From positions 1-5,766 of the forward strand of contig CAMYZK010000180.1 in the NCBI GenBank assembly GCA_947303825.1: a DNA stretch of 5,766 nucleotides. The letters run 5' to 3'. Origin of the DNA: an uncultured Prevotella sp. GTDB taxonomy: Bacteria; Bacteroidota; Bacteroidia; Bacteroidales; Bacteroidaceae. A program made the position numbers and the translations under genes. The notes under the pieces are model-generated. The model saw only the letters and a program-made list of their open reading frames with translations. It ran no database searches and was not told where the DNA came from. Shown here piece after piece: positions 1-4,336 of this stretch; the stretch's first letter is position 1, and each line of letters starts with the position of its first letter.

Positions 1-1542
1 GTACTCGGGGTAGCCGCCTATCTGCCGTGGGTCGGTGATGATGCCCTGCTTGTAAGAGTCGTTCTTCAGGCGGCGATACTTAAACAGTCCCTTCTCGTTC
101 TGGCTTTTCGGATGCAGACCCCACATGTCACCGTAGGGGTTCTGCTTCACGCCCGTCTTCTTTTCAATCTTTGCCAGTTCCTTCTCGTAGTTCGGAACAT
201 AGTAGGCCACGCCTGTCCTTACCTCCTCGCAGATGCGCTCGTCTACGATGTCGCGGCAGGGCACGGTGGCACCGGCGTTACGCAGCACCCAGTCGAAGGC
301 ACGGTCGGCTCCCATAATGCTCACGAAGGGCATCTCGAAGGGCTCGTCAGAGCGCATCAGTGCCAGCTCCGTCTCGTCCATTTCACCGTCCTTGTCGGCT
401 GTCTGTATGCCACCCTTCCAGTTGTTCTTTGTTATCTCAGGGAAGCCTTCCATCACGTTGCCTACGGCATAGATGCGACCAAACTGCTTGAAGGGGAACA
501 GCCCCTGCGAGCGGCTTTCCGACTTTACTATGCGGTGACCCACGGGAGAGTCTTTCGGTGTAAGCGGACCGGGCTTGTAGTAGTTGTTTATGAAGTTAGA
601 CATCGTAGAGTACTCGCCTCCGTCGGCCGTGCGGTGCACCCAGTTGTAGATAACGTTGTTCACGAAGTTGAACACACCGCCCCACCCTATCGACGGGTTA
701 CGCCCGGTGTTGTCGGCCCAGAGGTTACGCATGAAGGTGGTGTTCTCGCCGCCGATGGTAGAGCCGAAGGAGTGGTTCCAGGTGTCGAGGGCCTTTGCCG
801 AGATGGTGTTCTGTATGGTGACGTTCACCGTGGGCGACTTGCGTTTATCCTTGCCGTCGTGCAGGTCGAACATGTGGCGGTAGAAGGATATGTTCTCGTC
901 CAGTCCCCACTCGCACGAGCAGTGGTCTATCATGATGTTGCCCACGGGGTTGCCTCCAAAGGAGTCCTCACGGTGCCACACCAGCGTCTCGCCACGGCGG
1001 AAGCGCATGTGACGCACTATCACGTCGTGGGTGTCTATCTGGAACGACTCGCCGGCAATGATGATGCCGTCGCCGGGAGCCGTCTGTCCGGCTATCGTAA
1101 TGTAAGGTGCGCGTACATTAATAGGAGACTTAAGGCGGATGATGCCCGAGACGTTGAACACCACTATGCGTGCACCGCCCTGCTCGCAGGCCCAGCGGAA
1201 GGAGCCGGGGCCGGAGTCGTTAAGGTTGGTAACGGTGAGCACCTTACCGCCGCGTCCGCCAAAGGTGAACATGCCGCCACCCTCGGCACCGGGAAAGGCG
1301 GGAATCTTGGCCTGACGCAGGTCGTAGGGGCGCGATGCCCAGGGCACATAGGGACGGCCGGCCTTTGCTTCCTCAACCACAATGGGGAAGGCGGCCTGCC
1401 ATGCAGAGTCGCTGTGGGCAGCCCATCGGATAGAGAGGGAGTCAATGAGATGTTTGGCCTCGTCGGTATACTGGGGGTACTGGGCCTGTGAAGCTGTAAC
1501 TCCAAAAAGAAGAGAAAATGTGATAGTGAATAGTTTTTTCAT
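1..1542 (-). CDS. Secreted pectate lyase, polysaccharide lyase family 1 type (3' end outside window)
   Basis: Read on the minus strand from the ATG at 1542-1540, this frame stays open for 514 codons to the window edge, so the C-terminus is missing. Residues 1-20 form a signal peptide (MKKLF, hydrophobic core, SQA before Q21), so the protein is exported. The mature part starts a right-handed beta-helix fold near residue 80 (FPGAEGGGMFTFGGRGGKV), followed by LNDSGPGSFRWA, ITIAGQTAPGDG, IDHCSCEWGLDEN (about 205-217) and a WADNTGRNPS segment whose R281 fits the catalytic arginine of pectate lyases. These are PL1 hallmarks; the family cleaves polygalacturonate by Ca2+-dependent beta-elimination. 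The visible end, GGYPEY, is where related Bacteroidetes proteins often continue into a calcium-binding tail, but that part is not visible. The gene diverges from the esterase and has its own promoter. Exact substrate (pectate or pectin) is not determined. The long plus-strand frame over this region is an antisense shadow. Confidence 0.93.
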   Translation of the reverse strand, partial: MKKLFTITFSLLFGVTASQAQYPQYTDEAKHLIDSLSIRWAAHSDSAWQAAFPIVVEEAKAGRPYVPWASRPYDLRQAKIPAFPGAEGGGMFTFGGRGGKVLTVTNLNDSGPGSFRWACEQGGARIVVFNVSGIIRLKSPINVRAPYITIAGQTAPGDGIIIAGESFQIDTHDVIVRHMRFRRGETLVWHREDSFGGNPVGNIMIDHCSCEWGLDENISFYRHMFDLHDGKDKRKSPTVNVTIQNTISAKALDTWNHSFGSTIGGENTTFMRNLWADNTGRNPSIGWGGVFNFVNNVIYNWVHRTADGGEYSTMSNFINNYYKPGPLTPKDSPVGHRIVKSESRSQGLFPFKQFGRIYAVGNVMEGFPEITKNNWKGGIQTADKDGEMDETELALMRSDEPFEMPFVSIMGADRAFDWVLRNAGATVPCRDIVDERICEEVRTGVAYYVPNYEKELAKIEKKTGVKQNPYGDMWGLHPKSQNEKGLFKYRRLKNDSYKQGIITDPRQIGGYPEY

Positions 1543-1605
1543 GTTTTGTTTGTTTTTTGTTTGGTCGTTTGGGGGATTGGTAGTTTGGTCGATTAAGTAC
1601 ATTAT
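1543..1605 (-). promoter_or_regulatory. G-poor repeated 5' leader of the pectate lyase gene
   Basis: The predicted mRNA leader between the -7 box and the ATG is about 63 nt. It is nearly free of G, ends in an A/C-rich run (AAAAAACAAACAAAAC) directly before ATG, and has no Shine-Dalgarno motif. CGACCAAAC occurs twice exactly (plus-strand positions 1559-1567 and 1583-1591, 24 bp apart), with related CCAATC and CCAAAC copies in between. An unstructured A-rich leader is usual for translation initiation in Bacteroidetes; a binding role for the repeated motif is only a guess. Confidence 0.45.
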
Positions 1606-1611
1606 GCGGTG

Positions 1612-1642
1612 CAAAATTAGTAAAAATACGAGAAACGACAAA
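1612..1642 (-). promoter_or_regulatory. Bacteroidetes-type promoter of the pectate lyase gene
   Basis: On the minus strand, TTTG (plus-strand CAAA at 1639-1642) is followed after exactly 19 bp by TAATTTTG (plus-strand CAAAATTA at 1612-1619). This matches the Bacteroides -33 TTTG / -7 TAnnTTTG consensus in both boxes and spacing. Transcription would start near 1605, about 63 nt upstream of the ATG. Confidence 0.72.
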
Positions 1643-1671
1643 ATTCTTTGGCCTTAATCTCTTTCATAAAG

Positions 1672-1683
1672 ACAAATATTTGT
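1672..1683. promoter_or_regulatory. 12-bp perfect palindrome, possible operator
   Basis: ACAAATATTTGT reads the same on both strands. It lies about 30 bp upstream of the -33 box of the pectate lyase promoter, a plausible place for an activator or repressor dimer. It is AT-rich and could occur by chance; no second copy was found in the window. Confidence 0.3.
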
Positions 1684-1763
1684 GTGTACCCACTCTGGAG
1701 TAATTGTTGAAATAGTAAAAAAACAGATCGCGGGGTGCTCATGCCGCCAAAGCAGCACGGGCA

Positions 1764-1788
1764 CTTCGCTCGCTTATTTGTACCATTG
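1764..1788 (+). repeat. Direct repeat, copy 1 (promoter-like, without -33 box)
   Basis: The 21 bases at 1764-1784 (from CTTCGCTCGC to TTTGTACC) are identical to 1849-1869, 85 bp downstream. Similarity continues four more bases with one mismatch, so this copy carries TACCATTG where copy 2 has the true -7 box TACCTTTG. No TTTG lies 19 bp upstream, so this copy looks like a defective or ancestral duplicate of the promoter. Confidence 0.8.
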
Positions 1789-1804
1789 GCTTTGCCGAAG
1801 GTAC
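1780..1804. repeat. Imperfect hairpin with 11-bp arms in the intergenic region
   Basis: GTACCATTGGC (1780-1790), loop TTT, GCCGAAGGTAC (1794-1804). Nine of eleven positions are Watson-Crick pairs, one is a G-T wobble in RNA and one is a mismatch. It begins inside direct-repeat copy 1, so the right arm carries an inverted TACC-containing promoter-like segment. No U-run follows, which argues against a simple terminator. Confidence 0.55.
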
Positions 1805-1813
1805 TCCCGCTCG

Positions 1814-1852
1814 GAAGAAAAAAGAAAAAAAGTGTTTTTTCTTTTGTTCTTC
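1814..1852. repeat. Purine/pyrimidine hairpin overlapping the esterase -33 box
   Basis: The purine arm 1814-1830 (GAAGAAAAAAGAAAAAA) pairs with the pyrimidine arm 1835-1852 over 17 bp, with one bulged base (G1846) and an AGTG loop. The TTTG -33 box at 1843-1846 lies in the right arm and includes the bulge. The element may simply be an A/T-tract that bends DNA near the promoter, or a cruciform/RNA hairpin; the sequence does not decide. Confidence 0.6.
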
Positions 1853-1873
1853 GCTCGCTTATTTGTACCTTTG
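1843..1873 (+). promoter_or_regulatory. Bacteroidetes-type promoter of the esterase gene
   Basis: TTTG (1843-1846), 19 bp, TACCTTTG (1866-1873) fits the -33/-7 consensus exactly. Transcription should begin near 1879-1881, giving a leader of only about ten bases before the ATG at 1891. Because the promoter lies upstream of 1891, it rules out start codons further upstream in the same frame. Confidence 0.78.
1849..1873 (+). repeat. Direct repeat, copy 2 (contains the functional -7 box)
   Basis: This is the second copy of the 21-base identical segment (1849-1869), extended to the end of TACCTTTG. It spans the spacer and -7 box of the esterase promoter, so the duplication concerns promoter sequence and not only filler DNA. 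Confidence 0.8.
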
Positions 1874-1890
1874 CACAAAAATGTGGGAAA

Positions 1891-3267
1891 ATGAAAAAAA
1901 CGGCAACGATTCTCATAACACTGTGCTGCATGCTGACAGTGCAGGCAGCCAAGGTAAACAAGTTTTTCAACATCAAGGTGGGTAACGACACGCGCAAGTA
2001 CCTGCTCTACGTGCCTAACAACGTGAAGGCGAACGCCCCGCTGGTGCTATCGCTGCACGGTGCCGGCGGCACAGTGACGACGACATCGCACGACCCCGAC
2101 TTCAACTCCATAGCCGACAAGGACGGCTTCATAGTGGCCTACCCGCAGGGCAAGAACACCACCTTTCCCGGACTTGGCGGCATGCAAGCCCCAGGCTGGT
2201 CGTCTTACGGCGAGGAGAACTTCGACACCGACTACCTAAGAGCCGTGGTAGAAGACGTGGCAGCGAAATACACCATTGACCGCCAGCGACTCTACTGCTG
2301 CGGATTCTCCAACGGGGGCATGATGACCTACGTCATGGCCAACACCAGCAGTCATATCTTCGCCGCCTTCGCTGCCATCAGCGGCTACCCCATCAACGAG
2401 TTCCACCTGCACCACACCAGCTGGCGCCCAGTACCCCTGCTACACATTCACGGCAAGGCCGACGACTTTGTCAAGTACTCGCTCGTGCCCAACGTCATAG
2501 ACAACATGGTGGCGCGCAACGGTGCCAACCCAGTACCTGTAAAGACCACGAAGAGCGGCAAGTACACCAAGAGCGTCTACGAGGCAGGCGAGGGAGGATT
2601 CCCCGTCGTCTTCTACGAGATAGACGGCATGGGCCACAACCCCTTCACCCAGAACACCGAGAAGAACAGCTCGTCGCAGACCATGTGGGACTTCTTCCAG
2701 CAGTACACACTCGACTCACCCTGCGACACCACGCTGAAGTGGCGCCCACGCATAGAGGCCGAGGGCTACGCACCCAAGAGTCACGGATGGACTATGAACT
2801 CAGGTAAGACGCTGCTCAGGTTTGGTGGCACACAGAATACCGATGCCAACCAGAACGTCTATCGCTCGCTGCAGCTACGCACGGGCAGCTACAAGCTTTG
2901 CTTCAAGTCTGCCGGTGAGGAGGGCATGACAATAGCAGTGAAGATAGAGAAGCTGACGGGCAATAAGAACACCGTACTCAACGCCACCGTCAATGTAGGA
3001 GTGGATGCCGTACTGCCCTTCACCGTTTCAGACGGCTGGGGCGAATATAGGATAACCTTCACCCGCCAGCAGACTACCGATGCCATCAGCGTCACCGACA
3101 TCGCCATACACTCGCTTACCAGTGAAGAGCTGCTAGGCATCTCCACAACATCATCCACCACCCGTGCCGACAACAGCACCTACTCGCTGTCAGGCATCAA
3201 GTGCCGGAACACTACGAAAGGAATCATCATCAAGAACAACAAGAAGACGGTGAACATTGAACGGTGA
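1891..3267 (+). CDS. Secreted PHB depolymerase/feruloyl esterase-type alpha/beta-hydrolase with C-terminal beta domain
   Basis: The protein has 458 residues when started at ATG 1891, which follows the promoter directly and opens a signal peptide (MKKTATILIT to VQA, residues 1-19); the frame is open further upstream but that part precedes the transcript. Residues 25-275 form an LpqC/CE1-like esterase domain: oxyanion-loop LSLHGAGG (53-60), FIVAYPQG, the nucleophile elbow GFSNGG with Ser140, Asp191 in HGKADDFVKY and His249 in DGMGHNPF, so the triad looks intact. Residues 280-410 are beta-rich and may bind carbohydrate. The tail YSLSGIKC...KGIIIKNNKKTV resembles the C-terminal sorting-type tails common in Prevotella secreted proteins, but is degenerate. 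Family members hydrolyse feruloyl or acetyl esters on plant polysaccharide, or polyesters; with a pectate lyase next door a cell-wall ester is the likelier substrate. The last codons and the stop lie in a heptamer repeat array. Confidence 0.88.
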   Translation: MKKTATILITLCCMLTVQAAKVNKFFNIKVGNDTRKYLLYVPNNVKANAPLVLSLHGAGGTVTTTSHDPDFNSIADKDGFIVAYPQGKNTTFPGLGGMQAPGWSSYGEENFDTDYLRAVVEDVAAKYTIDRQRLYCCGFSNGGMMTYVMANTSSHIFAAFAAISGYPINEFHLHHTSWRPVPLLHIHGKADDFVKYSLVPNVIDNMVARNGANPVPVKTTKSGKYTKSVYEAGEGGFPVVFYEIDGMGHNPFTQNTEKNSSSQTMWDFFQQYTLDSPCDTTLKWRPRIEAEGYAPKSHGWTMNSGKTLLRFGGTQNTDANQNVYRSLQLRTGSYKLCFKSAGEEGMTIAVKIEKLTGNKNTVLNATVNVGVDAVLPFTVSDGWGEYRITFTRQQTTDAISVTDIAIHSLTSEELLGISTTSSTTRADNSTYSLSGIKCRNTTKGIIIKNNKKTVNIER

Positions 3268-3306
3268 ACGTTGAACGTTAAACGTTGAACATTGAACATT
3301 GAACGG
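3251..3306 (+). repeat. Heptamer tandem array (TGAACRT), eight copies, spanning the esterase stop codon
   Basis: Eight head-to-tail 7-bp units fill 56 bp: TGAACAT, TGAACGG, TGAACGT, TGAACGT, TAAACGT, TGAACAT, TGAACAT, TGAACGG. The first two units encode the end of the esterase, and the TGA of the third (3265-3267) is its stop. Since seven is not a multiple of three and every unit starts with TGA or TAA, the array puts stops in all three frames. Gain or loss of a unit upstream of the stop would shift the reading frame of the tail. Confidence 0.92.
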
Positions 3307-3318
3307 AGCGCGGTAGCA

Positions 3319-3354
3319 AACTCTTAACTCTTAACTCTTAACTCATAAACTCAT
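3319..3354 (+). repeat. Second heptamer tandem array (AACTCTT/AACTCAT), five copies
   Basis: Three AACTCTT units (3319-3339) and one AACTCAT (3340-3346) are followed, after one extra A, by another AACTCAT (3348-3354). The array ends 14 bp before the epimerase start codon and so forms most of its upstream leader. It has the same period as the array at 3251-3306 but a different unit. Confidence 0.9.
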
Positions 3355-3368
3355 CAACTAATACAACT

Positions 3369-4238
3369 ATGGTAGAAATCAAAAACGACAAGCTCACCGT
3401 ACAGGTGGCATCACTGGGAGCCGAGCTCCAGAGTATCAAAGACGCAGAAGGCCGCGAATATCTGTGGCAGGGAGGCGAGAAGTGGCCCCGCCGTTCGCCT
3501 ATCCTCTTCCCCATCGTCTGCAGCGTGAACGACGACACCTACACCGTCGACGGACAGGAGTACCACCTGCCGCGCCACGGCTTTGCCCGCGACACCGAGT
3601 TCACACTCATTGCACAGGGAGAGCACAAGGTGACATTCGCACTACACGAGAGCGAGGAGACGCTGAAGGTCTATCCCTACAGGTTCAACCTTGCCGTGAG
3701 CTATCGTCTGAGCGGCAACAAGATCCATGTGGTGTGGCATGTGGAGAACACCGATACACGCGACATCCATTTCCAGATAGGCGGGCACCCCGCTTTCCTA
3801 GCCCCAGGCTGTAAGGAAGACGACGAGCTGAAAGGCGTCATCAGCCTGGACAACAAGCAGCCGCTGAAAGGCCTTAAGAGCTACATCGACGGTTCGCACG
3901 AGATGACCGAGATAGCCTTAGACAACATTAAGGAAGGCCTGATACAGTTTAACGACGAGTTCTTTGCCAACGACAGCGTAAAGATTCACGACTGCCAGAC
4001 ACGTCAGGCAGCACTGCTCAACCCCGACGGCTCGCCCGCTGTCACTGTCGACTACAAGTGTCCCATCATTGCCTTCTGGAGTCCGTACAAGAAGCAGGCC
4101 CCCTTCGTTTGCATAGAGCCGTGGTACGGCCTTGGCGACCCACGCGGATGGAAGGGAGAGTTCAAGGACAAGTACTACATGAACCACCTGCAGCCAGGCA
4201 GCTCGTTCATGTCGGAGTACACCATCACCATTGGATGA
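3369..4238 (+). CDS. Aldose 1-epimerase (mutarotase) family protein, LacX-like
   Basis: This 289-residue protein has no signal peptide and should be cytoplasmic. The family interconverts alpha and beta anomers of aldohexoses so that kinases and isomerases receive the right form. Matching motifs are WPRRSPILFPIVC (39-51), LPRHGFARD with His70, IGGHPAF with His140, and CIEPWYGLGD with Glu250; the two histidines and the glutamate fit the known galactose mutarotase active site. Length is normal for the LacX-like branch, which also includes enzymes acting on sugar phosphates, so the exact sugar is open. The gene starts 101 bp after the esterase stop in the same direction. No TAnnTTTG box was found in that gap, so co-transcription from the esterase promoter is likely. 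The start lacks a Shine-Dalgarno motif, as is usual in this group. Confidence 0.9.
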   Translation: MVEIKNDKLTVQVASLGAELQSIKDAEGREYLWQGGEKWPRRSPILFPIVCSVNDDTYTVDGQEYHLPRHGFARDTEFTLIAQGEHKVTFALHESEETLKVYPYRFNLAVSYRLSGNKIHVVWHVENTDTRDIHFQIGGHPAFLAPGCKEDDELKGVISLDNKQPLKGLKSYIDGSHEMTEIALDNIKEGLIQFNDEFFANDSVKIHDCQTRQAALLNPDGSPAVTVDYKCPIIAFWSPYKKQAPFVCIEPWYGLGDPRGWKGEFKDKYYMNHLQPGSSFMSEYTITIG

Positions 4239-4289
4239 GTGAGTCCACTATAAAAAATCCGCTACCGTCAACTAACGAGCCGCATGGCA

Positions 4290-4315
4290 CTCCCCTCCCT
4301 TGTAGGGGAGGGGAG
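4290..4315. terminator. G+C-rich perfect hairpin between convergent genes (possible bidirectional terminator or dispersed palindrome)
   Basis: CTCCCCTCCC (4290-4299) pairs perfectly over ten bases with GGGAGGGGAG (4306-4315) across the loop TTGTAG. A short outer arm, AGCCG (4278-4282) with CGGCT (4316-4320), could extend it with a bulge. It sits midway between the convergent ends of the epimerase and the LytTR gene, where a terminator is expected. Neither strand has a U-run directly after the stem; an A6 run at 4252-4257 (T6 on the minus strand) is some 30 bp away. It could equally be a copy of an interspersed palindromic repeat. Confidence 0.5.
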
Positions 4316-4336
4316 CGGCTGCGCACAGATTTCTTG

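Larger units (their letters stand above)
1543..1890. other. Divergent intergenic control region
   Basis: These 348 bp separate the start codons of the pectate lyase (minus) and the esterase (plus). The region is AT-rich except for a more G+C-rich block at about 1728-1815. It holds one promoter for each gene, a 12-bp palindrome, a direct repeat that duplicates the esterase -7 region, and two adjacent hairpins. No credible gene lies here: the open frames crossing it either extend the esterase upstream of its signal peptide or run antisense to it. Confidence 0.8.

Noticed and set aside
112..1491. 459-codon plus-strand open frame
   Set aside because: It lies fully antisense to the pectate lyase, whose frame carries a signal peptide, promoter and conserved PL1 motifs; the plus-strand product shows no recognisable domain and has no promoter.
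1735..1890. Upstream extension of the esterase by 52 codons
   Set aside because: The promoter boxes at 1843-1873 lie within it, the extension would bury the signal peptide, and its codons are made of repeat and A/T-tract sequence.
1617..1997. 126-codon minus-strand open frame in the divergent region
   Set aside because: It overlaps the start of the esterase on the opposite strand and both promoters; its content comes from A/T-tracts and it resembles no family I know.
3251..3354. CRISPR array
   Set aside because: The repeats are only 7 bp and directly adjoining, with no spacers.
4236..4260. Intrinsic terminator directly after the epimerase stop
   Set aside because: Only a four-base stem (AGTG/CACT) can form and it is followed by A residues instead of T residues.
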